A stretch of DNA of 64,000 nt from Pseudobdellovibrionaceae bacterium (lineage in GTDB: Bacteria; Bdellovibrionota; Bdellovibrionia; Bdellovibrionales; UBA1609): NCBI GenBank assembly GCA_020635055.1, contig JACKAN010000006.1:62001-126000 (forward strand). The letters run 5' to 3'. The notes beneath the pieces were generated by a model. The model was not told the origin of the DNA and did no database searches. It was given only the letters and a program-made list of their open reading frames with translations. This document shows positions 18,005 to 27,057 of this stretch, piece by piece. How positions within the stretch are numbered: position 1 is the first letter of the stretch; every line of letters begins with the position of its first letter. The translations under genes were made by a program, and so were the position numbers.

Positions 18005-19633
18005 ATGATTGTGTATAAAACTGTTAAAATTTCGTTTATAATATTTTTACTCATACTTTGTGTGGAAGCCCTGTTCCAACTTGAGGTCAGCTTACAAACT
18101 CCACATGAATCTACAGTTATTAACGAAAAACTACCCAATGTATTGTTTGTTGGAGATTCTGTGCTAAGAGATTTACCCGAAATGATGCAAAAAAATTGCA
18201 ATGTGAATTTCAACATAATTAAAGTCATCAATGCTTACTTTAATCCTAATGAGTTTTCGACATCTATCGAACACTACCACAGCAAATACTCGCCTCTCCT
18301 GACTGTATCTATGTATGGTTTGTTTGATTTTTCTGGAAGAAGGCGCGCCAACCAGTATTTATCTAATTCTAGTTTTTTTAATAAATCTATTTTTTTAAAT
18401 TATCTAAATTCTAAATTGAATTTTAATCGTCTTTTCTCTATCGACTCATCTCCTGTACCTTTAGTTGAAAAACCGCCTGAATACTGGACAAAATATTTTA
18501 ATAATGTTTTTAAGAAAAATCTTAGCGAAAAAGATGTGGAGCAAGTCTTTATTCTTAATTTTTTAAAACCAAATATGTATAAAAATATCGAGAACCATTT
18601 TGAAGTTGTCACTATATTGAGTGCTTTGAGGGAGGAATTTATAAATAGGAAACTTATTGAGGAAGGGATAGTTTTCTTTGAATCTTTGTATAAATACTTT
18701 AATGAACAGTACAAAAATCAAATATTGTATGTGGAAAATATAAAAAACACTGACGTGATAAATTGGGACGATTTATTGGCTAAACTTGTTTTCTATAATA
18801 AATTAAAAGCTTCATCCTATATTAGATACATCCAATTAAACACTCAGCTATTCAAGATCCCTCAGTTAAATAAATTAATTAGTTATGATGGACAAGAGAA
18901 CTGGAGAATCATCAGCAATAAGCTACAGTTGGCCAAGATAATAAATAATAAATCATTTGTAGATGAAATGTACTCTTTTGCTAATGAAAAATATCTTCCA
19001 TCATATATTGAGCTTTCAAAGGATATTATTTTAAAGCTTTCTAAAAACTCTATGTTTACTGTAAATGAGATAAATAGTAATATTTTGGCAAATAAAGAAC
19101 ACATTTTTGTTCTCATAAATTACCTAAAGAACTCAAAGATTGAAGTCACTGAAGAATTTATAATTAAAAATATTGATCAGTGGATATATGGAACAGACAG
19201 TCTAAAAACTGGCCTAAATCAAACAATTTCTTACAATACAAGTAGGGATCAAAAAGCTATAAAAATTGAATTTTTAAATAACTTAAGTCACATTTTGAAT
19301 ACCAATAAATCTAAGGTAGAAAAGCTAAGTCAGAATCAAAAAAATATTGTAGAGTCTTATAAACGCAATTTAGGACTTTATACAAATAATAACTATTTAT
19401 TAATTTTGCAATATCTGGGACTGGATTCAAAATATTTGAAACAGTATTTTGATACATATTCAAATATTAATGTATGGGCTCTGGATGATGTTTTAAAAGA
19501 TGAGATTGAGAACAAAAATTATGATGAAATATTTATTGACAGTATTTCTAATGAATCCGGACACATGAGGTCTGCAATTAAAAAGAGCTTATCAATTAGA
19601 TTGTGTAGCCATCTTAAAAGTCTTATTAGATAA
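18005..19633 (+). CDS. Large secreted GDS-motif protein, unknown
   Basis: 542 residues, extremely AT-rich and Asn/Lys-rich. A hydrophobic N-terminus (residues 7-27) is followed by LPNVLFVGDSVLRDL, a convincing SGNH block I (GDS at about 50-52). Near the C-terminus IFIDSISNESGHM might supply the Asp and His of block V. The roughly 400 residues between look helical and match nothing I know, far larger than the usual insertion. No block III Asn is evident. The gene overlaps the HTTM gene at its 3' end by 42 bases in convergent orientation. It could be an SGNH acyl-transferase with a big helical insert; confidence in that is modest. Confidence 0.6.
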   Translation: MIVYKTVKISFIIFLLILCVEALFQLEVSLQTPHESTVINEKLPNVLFVGDSVLRDLPEMMQKNCNVNFNIIKVINAYFNPNEFSTSIEHYHSKYSPLLTVSMYGLFDFSGRRRANQYLSNSSFFNKSIFLNYLNSKLNFNRLFSIDSSPVPLVEKPPEYWTKYFNNVFKKNLSEKDVEQVFILNFLKPNMYKNIENHFEVVTILSALREEFINRKLIEEGIVFFESLYKYFNEQYKNQILYVENIKNTDVINWDDLLAKLVFYNKLKASSYIRYIQLNTQLFKIPQLNKLISYDGQENWRIISNKLQLAKIINNKSFVDEMYSFANEKYLPSYIELSKDIILKLSKNSMFTVNEINSNILANKEHIFVLINYLKNSKIEVTEEFIIKNIDQWIYGTDSLKTGLNQTISYNTSRDQKAIKIEFLNNLSHILNTNKSKVEKLSQNQKNIVESYKRNLGLYTNNNYLLILQYLGLDSKYLKQYFDTYSNINVWALDDVLKDEIENKNYDEIFIDSISNESGHMRSAIKKSLSIRLCSHLKSLIR

Positions 19634-20374
19634 GGCATTATCTTCAAGTTTAAGACTCATCAATAAACAAATCATAAGCCAACTCCAATATCCAACATGC
19701 ATGGTCAATTCCACCCCTATATGGAAGGCAAGAAGAAAGTATATTAAATAACGTCTTGTCTTTTTAAAAATCAACAAAATCGGTGACGATATTTCCAATA
19801 TTAAAATTATATAGGTTACAATTTTTAGAATTTGCGAATATTCCAACCAATCTATACCTGACCAACGACTAAATATGGAATTTATTATACTAAATCCCAT
19901 TTGCCCATCCAACCATCTTGGATCATTAATTCTATGAAAGGAAGTTTTAAAGTAAATAAAAATAATCTGACAAATTAAAAGAAGGAAATATGATCTATTT
20001 GAAATATAACTACTTATGCCCACCAACAATACAAAATAGTTTATGGTAGTAACCCACCCGCTGTGGAAAACTCCAAGACCCAGTTGAATATAGTAAATAT
20101 TTAATAAAAATAAACTTATTGATACAAAAGATGTTTTACGACCTAGAATAAATAATACAATAAGTAAAATTGAGAAAATATAAAAGAATAGATTTAAATA
20201 TGTAAAGTAAATAGCTTTGATTCCAAAAATTGGGTTTAAGTAGTTAATAATTCCTTGTTCTGAAAATACAAAATTAAAACTACATAAATCACTAATATGA
20301 TTTAAAAGAAGGATTATTCCTAAACTGACTCTTAGAAAAGAAACAGAACTAATTCTAGTTAACAATTTGTTCAT
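19592..20374 (-). CDS. HTTM-domain multipass membrane protein
   Basis: 260 residues with about seven hydrophobic helices. The opening RISSVSFLRVSLGIILLLNH, the FHSGWVTTINYF segment, the DGQMGFSI string and a late AFHIGVELTMHVGYWSW segment match the HTTM (vitamin K-dependent carboxylase-like transmembrane) domain. Its start overlaps the end of the secreted gene at 20355 by 20 bases, so the two are translated together. HTTM proteins in bacteria commonly have a small secreted partner, but their activity is unknown to me. The 3' end overlaps the gene at 18005 on the other strand. Confidence 0.7.
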   Translation of the reverse strand: MNKLLTRISSVSFLRVSLGIILLLNHISDLCSFNFVFSEQGIINYLNPIFGIKAIYFTYLNLFFYIFSILLIVLFILGRKTSFVSISLFLLNIYYIQLGLGVFHSGWVTTINYFVLLVGISSYISNRSYFLLLICQIIFIYFKTSFHRINDPRWLDGQMGFSIINSIFSRWSGIDWLEYSQILKIVTYIILILEISSPILLIFKKTRRYLIYFLLAFHIGVELTMHVGYWSWLMICLLMSLKLEDNALSNKTFKMATQSN

Positions 20375-20933
20375 AACGGGGTAGCTCTTCTATATTAGTT
20401 AAGTTCTCACAGTCTAAACCATTTACGACTTCTTTATTACTCACTATTTTTTTGGATTTAGGATCTACAACATTTACATCTATCAGAAAATATATGGCAC
20501 TAGTATTTTCGGAATTGTCGCAGTAATATTTTAAAATACCATCTGTCGCCTTTAAGGCTCTTAGTACTCGGATATCATCATTGAAATTGTTCACTCCCAT
20601 TTCTCGTTTAAATGCAATTGAGTAAATAAGAATTCTATCGAAAAGGCTAAAGGAGTTATAAAAAGGATATTTTTGACAGTCTCTTGGTAAAGATTTTAAT
20701 TCTACATGCCGAGAGTCTTCGGTTTTTTTATACAGGCGAAGACAACTGGAAATTTGCGTGTATTTAGTCACTCCCCCAGCAAAAAGCTCTTGTCCTGGCA
20801 GAATTCCTAAATTCATATAGTAATTTTTAATTTTTCCATAAACTACTGAAAAATGAAAAGGCAAAAACTCCTGAGGTAGAGAAGCATAAAAAGTGCTCAA
20901 TAAAAAAATGTACAAAATAATTCTTTTTTTCAT
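20355..20933 (-). CDS. Small secreted partner of the HTTM protein
   Basis: 192 residues with a signal peptide (about 1-19). The segment GILPGQELFAGG resembles the W.LFAP-type string seen in small proteins encoded next to HTTM genes (DUF5819-like), but I hold that match loosely. Four to five Cys residues (SCLRLY, RDCQKY, YYCDN, LDCEN) suggest disulfides in the periplasm. It overlaps and precedes the HTTM gene, so a two-protein complex is likely. No catalytic motif is visible. Confidence 0.55.
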   Translation of the reverse strand: MKKRIILYIFLLSTFYASLPQEFLPFHFSVVYGKIKNYYMNLGILPGQELFAGGVTKYTQISSCLRLYKKTEDSRHVELKSLPRDCQKYPFYNSFSLFDRILIYSIAFKREMGVNNFNDDIRVLRALKATDGILKYYCDNSENTSAIYFLIDVNVVDPKSKKIVSNKEVVNGLDCENLTNIEELPRYEQIVN

Positions 20934-21057
20934 ACTAACTATTAAGTTAAATTAAAATATGCCAATGACAAGCTGAGTTTATAAAAGATCTCTAGACTAA
21001 GGGTGGATAATTCATGCTAGAATCATCAGTACAGGATCATCTAAAAAAAAGCTAGGT

Positions 21058-21972
21058 ATGAATATGAGTTCTAAAAAATTCCTTAAATCAGGCAGTTTAT
21101 TTTTGTTTGTATTATTTTTTTTTCATTTATCCAATGGGGACAACATTAAAAACCCGAATTCTCCTGCCATCACCTGTCCTAATAATTTTATTCCCGTACC
21201 GAAACTTAAAAACTATACTGATAAGGACTTCTGCGTTGCTAAATATGAAATGAAAAAAGGCGAAAATGGAAAGGCTCATTCAATGCCAGAAAAAAAACCT
21301 ATGGGTTCTGTGAGTCAACCTCAGGCCATAAGACTTTGTCAAGGTATGGGGAAATACTATGATCTAATTACTAATTCTGAATGGCAAACAATTGCTCGTA
21401 ATATTGAGTTGGTAAGTCAAAACTGGGACGAAAATAAAGTGGGTTCGAAGGGCGGCCTTAACCATGGTCACTCCGATGGAGTACCTCCAAAATCACTTCC
21501 CGCCACTTCCGAAGATAACAATAGTTGTTATAAAACTAAAGACAGCTGTGATCTAAAAAAATGGCATTCACAAAGAAGAACCCATATTCTCAGTAACGGA
21601 CAAGTCATTTGGGATTTTGCTGGGAATCAGTGGGAGTGGACGAAAGACATTAATAATGTTGATTATGGTTATGATGCCTATATGTCATTTGTCACACATG
21701 TCACCCATAAAAATAAGGGTAAGCTGTTAGATGGAGTCTTAAGAGATGCCAAAGACCAGTTTGGTCCTACCAATGATTATTCGAAACACATTTCACATGC
21801 CTATGCCGGCTTAGGACAGGCTTGGTTGAATTATAAAAATGGTGGTGTCCGAAGAGGGGGCCGTTGGAAAAATGGACCTTCTTCGGGGGTTTTTACAGTT
21901 CACCTAATGCATGATGTAAGTGATAAATTAAAACTATCTGGCGCTGGCTTCCGTTGTGTGTATCGGCCATAA
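21058..21972 (+). CDS. Secreted FGE-sulfatase-fold (SUMF1-like) protein without catalytic Cys pair
   Basis: 304 residues with a signal peptide (about 1-27). The formylglycine-generating-enzyme fold is seen in FCVAKYEMKKG, PMGSVSQPQAIRLCQ, LITNSEWQTIARNIE, IWDFAGNQWEWTKD and RRGGRWKNG...GAGFRCVYRP. The Cys pair that defines true FGE lies in the R-GG segment; here it reads RWKNGPSSGVF with no Cys. A sulfatase-maturing role is therefore unlikely and a binding role more likely, as in many FGE-like domains. Two ATG codons (21058, 21064) follow a TAGGT; the first is used here. It is a monocistronic gene at the right part of the accessory island. Confidence 0.8.
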   Translation: MNMSSKKFLKSGSLFLFVLFFFHLSNGDNIKNPNSPAITCPNNFIPVPKLKNYTDKDFCVAKYEMKKGENGKAHSMPEKKPMGSVSQPQAIRLCQGMGKYYDLITNSEWQTIARNIELVSQNWDENKVGSKGGLNHGHSDGVPPKSLPATSEDNNSCYKTKDSCDLKKWHSQRRTHILSNGQVIWDFAGNQWEWTKDINNVDYGYDAYMSFVTHVTHKNKGKLLDGVLRDAKDQFGPTNDYSKHISHAYAGLGQAWLNYKNGGVRRGGRWKNGPSSGVFTVHLMHDVSDKLKLSGAGFRCVYRP

Positions 21973-22686
21973 TTAGAAATTATTGGGTTGATAAATAAAT
22001 AGTAAATAGTCATTTGCACCATGTTTTTCCATTGCCGCACGCAACTCCATTGGGGAATATTTCTTTCTAAAATATTTTTGAGAAGCCTCCATAGCTTTAC
22101 AAACCATTGCTGATAAGGAGTCATTTTTTTTACATTTCTGCCAAGACTTAAATTGATTTTTTTTAACAGCAAAGAGTCCCTGAGTTATGCTTAAAGGGCG
22201 TAGTTTGATTAATTTAATTAATTTTTTAGTAAGGCTATTTTCATCAAAGTAAGAAGAATAATAATCTGTGGTATTTACTATAACTTTTATCCGTTTAGAT
22301 ATTAAGGTTTTAATTACAGCAATAAGTTCTGCTTCATTATTTATATTTTTAATTTCTATAAAATTCGGATTTTCTTTAATAGAACAAGAAGTGTTGTAAT
22401 TAATTAAAATTTTTGGAACTGAGCTATACTTCTCTAAAGCCATAAAAAGTCCTATCCAAACATTTTGTGAGTCTGTGATTTGATTAGTACTACCTAAAAT
22501 TAAAACTGAACTATTGTTAATGTCCTGGTTTAATCTTTGATAGATACTATAACCAATATGCTGAAGATTTTGGTAATGACTGGGATCAATAACTTTCTGG
22601 GCTCTAGGTTGAATTCCCACAAATTTAATAAATAGTAAACTCAATGAAATCGAAAAAAAAAGACCAATAAAAAGCCACTTTATCAT
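21973..22686 (-). CDS. Membrane-anchored protein, unknown
   Basis: 237 residues; not recognised. It has one N-terminal hydrophobic helix (residues 3-24) and a globular domain with SSVLILGSTNQITDSQNVW, reminiscent of an SGNH-type first strand but with GST in place of GDS. A later IKVIVNTTDYY could be the third strand. The gene is convergent with the FGE-like gene, their stops abutting. Fold similarity to SGNH proteins would fit the island but is only a suggestion. Confidence 0.5.
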   Translation of the reverse strand: MIKWLFIGLFFSISLSLLFIKFVGIQPRAQKVIDPSHYQNLQHIGYSIYQRLNQDINNSSVLILGSTNQITDSQNVWIGLFMALEKYSSVPKILINYNTSCSIKENPNFIEIKNINNEAELIAVIKTLISKRIKVIVNTTDYYSSYFDENSLTKKLIKLIKLRPLSITQGLFAVKKNQFKSWQKCKKNDSLSAMVCKAMEASQKYFRKKYSPMELRAAMEKHGANDYLLFIYQPNNF

Positions 22687-22758
22687 TGTTATCGATTAGC
22701 TCTTACAAGCTGTAGGGTCAACAATGAAATGCATTTGGCTGTCAGTACATCAGATTAA

Positions 22759-24138
22759 TTAGCGAAAACTAAGGACTCCATCAATCTTTGCCTTTGGTAA
22801 ATAGGCATAACTTTTATAGGACCACAGTATTTCTTCCCATCCCAGACTTTGTGAAAGATTTTTTAAATTGTTTAAAGAAAATTTATTGATTTTAGCAATT
22901 TTTAGCGAAGGTATATGAATTTTAGCATAAGAAATATTTTTATTATTCACTAAATAATTTGAAATACCCTGATTATCAATTTTGTCGATTGGAACTTTTG
23001 AAGGCAATAAATATGCAAACTTAACTTGTTTAAAAAGTGGACTTGTAATTTCCAAATGATCATCCTCTACCAATAGATTACCAAAATTGAGTTGTCCCAA
23101 ATTGAAGTCAAGCAATGTCCCAAAGCGACTGTAAATATAAGCTTTATGATCTACCCTTAAATATTTGTTTTTATACTCATGTTTTGCACTCCATGCTCTA
23201 GAGTTTTTGGGACTATAAACTAGAAAATCTCTATTTGAATACAGCGTGAATTGATTAACTGCCTCAGCTAGTTTTGCATTGTTAATCATTTGATTTGGAA
23301 CTAAACTTTTGATAATTAGTGAACTCATTTTTGATATTTTTATTACTAAATCAGAATAACTTTTAGTGTCTAGTTCAATCGGAGTTTTAGCTAGTTCAGA
23401 AAAAGCTCTCTCTTTTTTTAAGTTCTGAGTGAATATTATTTGTTCTTTAAAATCGAGTTCCCTATAATATTTAAATAGTATTTCAACCACAATGGCCTTA
23501 ACTGGTTGAAGGCTTATTTTTTTGGAATTTGTTTTGCCATTGATTAAACAAGATTCAACATCTTCTAAATTTATTAAGAAGGATTTACAATATTCAATTT
23601 CTGTCATTAAGACCCTAGACAGATGAAAGATTGTCAGTTGATTTTCCGTTGACCAATTATAACTGGTATGTAAATTATGGAAAATTCTAACAGACAAATT
23701 ATTTAAGATATCACTCAAAATCTCTGGCTCATTGGGTCCTCTATAAAAAGAAAAACTATGTCTTAAAAGCCAGGTGTAGAATTCTTCATATGAATTGTTT
23801 AAATAATAACTTCCCACCCAAAAATAATTACTAACAAAACGCATTTTCTTTATGTTTTCCATATCTATGGTTAGTAATATGGGTTCAAAAAGAGCAGGAA
23901 GCCTCTGAGTTTTTTCAATTAAATTTATTTCTATTTTGCTCCACTGGGGTTGGTTAGAAAAACTAAGGAATGAACAATTGGGAACTTTCAATAAGCGTCC
24001 TTCAGAAAAAAACTGTATCTGCACGATAGATGGATTCTTATTACAGTGGGTATTCCGCGTGAGACGATTTAACAACAACGTAAGAATTGTGAATAGAATG
24101 ATCGTACTGAAAAATGAGATTTTTTTAATCGAATTCAT
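22759..24138 (-). CDS. Large anchored or secreted protein, unknown
   Basis: 459 residues, Asn/Lys/Leu-rich and very AT-rich. An N-terminal hydrophobic segment (about 7-25) suggests a signal or anchor; the rest has no motif I can name. The C-terminal third alternates short hydrophobic strands and could be beta-rich. It lies 72 bases upstream of the unknown gene at 21973 and may share its transcript. It marks the right end of the island; base composition changes sharply at the liu operon beyond it. Confidence 0.5.
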   Translation of the reverse strand: MNSIKKISFFSTIILFTILTLLLNRLTRNTHCNKNPSIVQIQFFSEGRLLKVPNCSFLSFSNQPQWSKIEINLIEKTQRLPALFEPILLTIDMENIKKMRFVSNYFWVGSYYLNNSYEEFYTWLLRHSFSFYRGPNEPEILSDILNNLSVRIFHNLHTSYNWSTENQLTIFHLSRVLMTEIEYCKSFLINLEDVESCLINGKTNSKKISLQPVKAIVVEILFKYYRELDFKEQIIFTQNLKKERAFSELAKTPIELDTKSYSDLVIKISKMSSLIIKSLVPNQMINNAKLAEAVNQFTLYSNRDFLVYSPKNSRAWSAKHEYKNKYLRVDHKAYIYSRFGTLLDFNLGQLNFGNLLVEDDHLEITSPLFKQVKFAYLLPSKVPIDKIDNQGISNYLVNNKNISYAKIHIPSLKIAKINKFSLNNLKNLSQSLGWEEILWSYKSYAYLPKAKIDGVLSFR

Positions 24139-24297
24139 AGGTTCCCTGTAGAAAATGCCTAACTGACTAAAATTCGAACAGTTCTATCTCTTTCTACTCA
24201 AAATAGATCATCCAGGATGCAATACATTACTTGTTGCAAGCTACATACCAAAGCCTCTTTTCCTATGGAAACTCATAGGTGAAACAAAATTAAAAAA

Positions 24298-25194
24298 TTA
24301 GAAATTGAGGTTCGCTTTAGATAAAAAGGAGGGTAAAGGATGTTTTATTTTTGATTCCATCCACCAAGAGATTTCAATAAGTTTTTTAAGATTGACACCT
24401 GTTTTTAACCCCATTCCATGCAACATGTAAATCAAATCTTCTGTAGGAAGGTTTCCAGATGCCCCTTTTGCATAGGGGCAGCCTCCAAGACCTCCAAGAC
24501 TGGAATCATACGTAGTAATATCTAAGTCTAAACTGGCTAAAACATTAGCTAAGCCAGTACCCCGAGTATTGTGGAAATGCATTGCTAACAACTTCTGTCG
24601 CTCATCTTGTGAAAATCTCTTTAATAAAGCTCTTACTTGTTTAGGGGTCGCCACACCAATCGTGTCGCCAATGGAAACTTCGTAAACACCTAATTCTAAC
24701 ATTTTGCGAATTAATTTTTCTACTCGCACGACAGGTACTCTACCCTCGTAGGGACACCCAAAAGAAGTGCTCAAGTATCCCCGCACACGAATTTTACTTT
24801 TCATAGCTTTTTTAACAACCAGCTGAAATCGACTTATACTCTCTTTTATAGAGCAATTAATATTCCTTTGCGAAAAGCTTTCACTACAAGCGGCAAATAT
24901 AGCAATTTCTTTTATACCACAGTCGATAGCGGCATCTAGTCCCACAAGATTGGGTACTAATGCTGACAAATTTGTAGCTTTCACTAATTTATGTGATTTT
25001 TTAAGTTGCTTAAATATTTTTGCAGAATCTGCCATCTGTGGAACCCATTTTGGCGAGACAAAAGCTCCGGCTTCAATGTGTTTAATTCCAGCTTGGCTCA
25101 ACTTTTCAATAAATTGAACTTTAGTAGCGCAAGACAACATGATTTTTTCATTTTGCAAGCCATCTCTGGGTCCCACTTCTACAAGCTTAATCAT
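24298..25194 (-). CDS. liuE: Hydroxymethylglutaryl-CoA lyase
   Basis: 298 residues, full length. The DRE-TIM metallolyase fold starts VEVGPRDGLQNEK (catalytic Arg-Asp), with EAGAFVSPKWVPQMAD, MHFHNTRGTGLAN (His ligands) and GLGGCPYAKGASGN, the Cys loop typical of HMG-CoA lyase. It splits HMG-CoA into acetyl-CoA and acetoacetate, the last step of leucine breakdown. It is the final gene of a five-gene operon with both carboxylase parts and the hydratase, and overlaps the biotin-carrier gene by eight bases. A possible but weak hairpin follows it at 24262-24279. Confidence 0.95.
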   Translation of the reverse strand: MIKLVEVGPRDGLQNEKIMLSCATKVQFIEKLSQAGIKHIEAGAFVSPKWVPQMADSAKIFKQLKKSHKLVKATNLSALVPNLVGLDAAIDCGIKEIAIFAACSESFSQRNINCSIKESISRFQLVVKKAMKSKIRVRGYLSTSFGCPYEGRVPVVRVEKLIRKMLELGVYEVSIGDTIGVATPKQVRALLKRFSQDERQKLLAMHFHNTRGTGLANVLASLDLDITTYDSSLGGLGGCPYAKGASGNLPTEDLIYMLHGMGLKTGVNLKKLIEISWWMESKIKHPLPSFLSKANLNF

Positions 25195-25570
25195 GCTTCG
25201 CCTTAGTTATTTTAACAAGAATCTGCCCTACATTTACCTGACTATTTTCATCTATATCAATTTCTTCTATTGTTCCGTCGACATCCGCCTCTAAAGAGTA
25301 TTCCATTTTCATAGCCTCCATAATCACAATGGTTTCACCCTTAGTTACAGAGTCTCCGTTCACTTTAAATATCTTTTTTATTTTACCTGGCATGGGGGCT
25401 TTAATTTCACCTGTCTCAATAAAATCTTCAGTACTCTCACGTCGATTTTTTTTAGATTTGAATTCTACACATTGAGTTTTACCCTTAAAATGAAACCACA
25501 ACTGATTTTTAATTTTTTCTGCCCAAACCCAGTGCCAGGTTTGATCCATTTCTATATAAAACCTTTTCAA
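25187..25570 (-). CDS. Biotin carboxyl carrier subunit of methylcrotonyl-CoA carboxylase (split alpha)
   Basis: About 127 residues with EAMKMEY, where the Lys is the biotinylation site, framed by IKAPMPGKI and a final VNVGQILVKI. It corresponds to the C-terminal biotin-carrier part of MccA/LiuD, normally fused to the biotin carboxylase; here it is a separate ORF. I place the start at TTG 25570 because it forms a TTGA overlap with the carboxylase stop and has GGGAG six bases upstream. An ATG at 25549 and another at 25597 are in frame. The N-terminal segment (HWVWAEKI.NQLWFHFKG) probably forms the short linker to the beta subunit. Confidence 0.85.
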   Translation of the reverse strand: MKRFYIEMDQTWHWVWAEKIKNQLWFHFKGKTQCVEFKSKKNRRESTEDFIETGEIKAPMPGKIKKIFKVNGDSVTKGETIVIMEAMKMEYSLEADVDGTIEEIDIDENSQVNVGQILVKITKAKHD

Positions 25571-27057
25571 ATTTTCTCCCAAACACTTTCTGCCCATGGG
25601 TTTTTAGTGGAATTGCTTTTTCCACCCACTGTGACTGTCGATGACTCTTGTGAAATTTCTGTTTTAATTTTATTGATAATCTCTTCACCACAGTCGGTAG
25701 GGTGTTTTAAGCCCGAGGGGAAATATTTACTTATGAATTGTGTCGTCATTTTTCCACTAATGAATTCATGATGTTCCAAAATAGCTAGCAAATAAGGTAT
25801 ATTCGTCTTAATGCCAAAAATAACTGTTTCCTGTAAAGTTCTGCGCATTTTTTGTATCGCTCTAATTCTGGTTTCATCCCAAACTATAATTTTTGCAATC
25901 ATAGAATCATAAAAGGGAGTCACTTCGTCACCACTTTCAATACCAAAATCAAATCTACGCCCAGGTCCTTGTGGCCAAAACATTCCGCCTAAGGGTCCAG
26001 TACTTGGAATACCCTGATGATAAGGATCTTCAGCATATACTCGACATTCAATGGCGTGACCCCTTGGTATCAAATCTCCCTGTGTCCATAAAGGACCTCT
26101 TTGTGATGCTGTTAGGATTTGTGCCTTTACTAAATCAACACCCATAACCATTTCAGTTACAGGATGTTCCACTTGTAGGCGAGTGTTCATCTCCATAAAA
26201 AAATAATCATCATCTTGCACCAGGAACTCAATAGTACCTGCGCCCTTATATTTAGCCGCTCTACCAATATTAATAGCATCCTGGAGTATCTTATCTCTAA
26301 GACTGTCACTGAGTACTGCCGCGAGACTTTCTTCGATTACCTTTTGATGTCTTCTTTGGACGGAACACTCTCTCTCATAAAGGTGGTAAATATTTCCCAT
26401 GTGATCACCAAATATTTGAACTTCTATATGTTTAGCTTGGTCTAAATATTTTTCTAAGAAAACAATTGGCGAGCCAAAGGCAGATACAGCTTCTCGCTTA
26501 GCCGACTCAATAGCTTCTTCAGCTTCAGTCGACTTTCTTACGATTTTCATGCCACGACCGCCACCACCAGCTGCGGCTTTAACAATTACAGGGAAGCCTA
26601 TTCTTTCACATTCTTCTATTAATTTCTTTGTTTCTTGATTTTCACCTTGATAGCCCGGAACCGTCTTTACTCCCACCTTCTGTACAAGATTTTTAGCGGA
26701 AATCTTGTCACCAAAAAGTTCAATACTTTCTACATTCGGACCAACAAAGATTAAGTTGTGCTTTTCACACTCTCGGGCAAAATTGGCATTTTCTGATAGA
26801 AAACCAAATCCCGGATGAATGGCCTCCGCATCCGCACTCAATGCCCCTTGAATATTGGCTTCAATATTTAAATAACTATGATTAACGGCTGCGGGTCCAA
26901 TGCAAACTGGTTTATCACAAAGTCGATATGCTAATGTTTTAACATCGGCTTCTGAATGTAGCAAAACGGTTTCGATACCTAACTCTTTACAAGCATGTAT
27001 AATTCTGACTGCAACCTCACCTCTATTGGCTATGGCTAGTCGATCAATTGTCTTCAT
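25567..27057 (-). CDS. liuD: Methylcrotonyl-CoA carboxylase, biotin carboxylase subunit
   Basis: About 496 residues covering an entire biotin carboxylase: IANRGEVAVRII, AIHPGFGFLSENA, the ATP-grasp Gly loop AAAGGGGRGMK, EVQIFGD, ERECSVQRRHQK, EMNTRLQVEHPVTE, and a C-terminal RVYAEDP region. It lacks the biotin-carrier tail, which is the next gene. It carboxylates biotin for transfer to 3-methylcrotonyl-CoA with the beta subunit LiuB. The start is the ATG at 27057, forming an ATGA overlap with the hydratase stop; the longer ORF start five codons upstream is less likely. Propionyl- or acetyl-CoA carboxylase is excluded mainly by operon context. Confidence 0.92.
   Translation of the reverse strand: MKTIDRLAIANRGEVAVRIIHACKELGIETVLLHSEADVKTLAYRLCDKPVCIGPAAVNHSYLNIEANIQGALSADAEAIHPGFGFLSENANFARECEKHNLIFVGPNVESIELFGDKISAKNLVQKVGVKTVPGYQGENQETKKLIEECERIGFPVIVKAAAGGGGRGMKIVRKSTEAEEAIESAKREAVSAFGSPIVFLEKYLDQAKHIEVQIFGDHMGNIYHLYERECSVQRRHQKVIEESLAAVLSDSLRDKILQDAINIGRAAKYKGAGTIEFLVQDDDYFFMEMNTRLQVEHPVTEMVMGVDLVKAQILTASQRGPLWTQGDLIPRGHAIECRVYAEDPYHQGIPSTGPLGGMFWPQGPGRRFDFGIESGDEVTPFYDSMIAKIIVWDETRIRAIQKMRRTLQETVIFGIKTNIPYLLAILEHHEFISGKMTTQFISKYFPSGLKHPTDCGEEIINKIKTEISQESSTVTVGGKSNSTKNPWAESVWEKI

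Noticed and set aside
24262..24279. Hairpin CCTATG/CATAGG after the liu operon
   Set aside because: The six-base stem has no T-run on the minus strand, so I do not call it a terminator.
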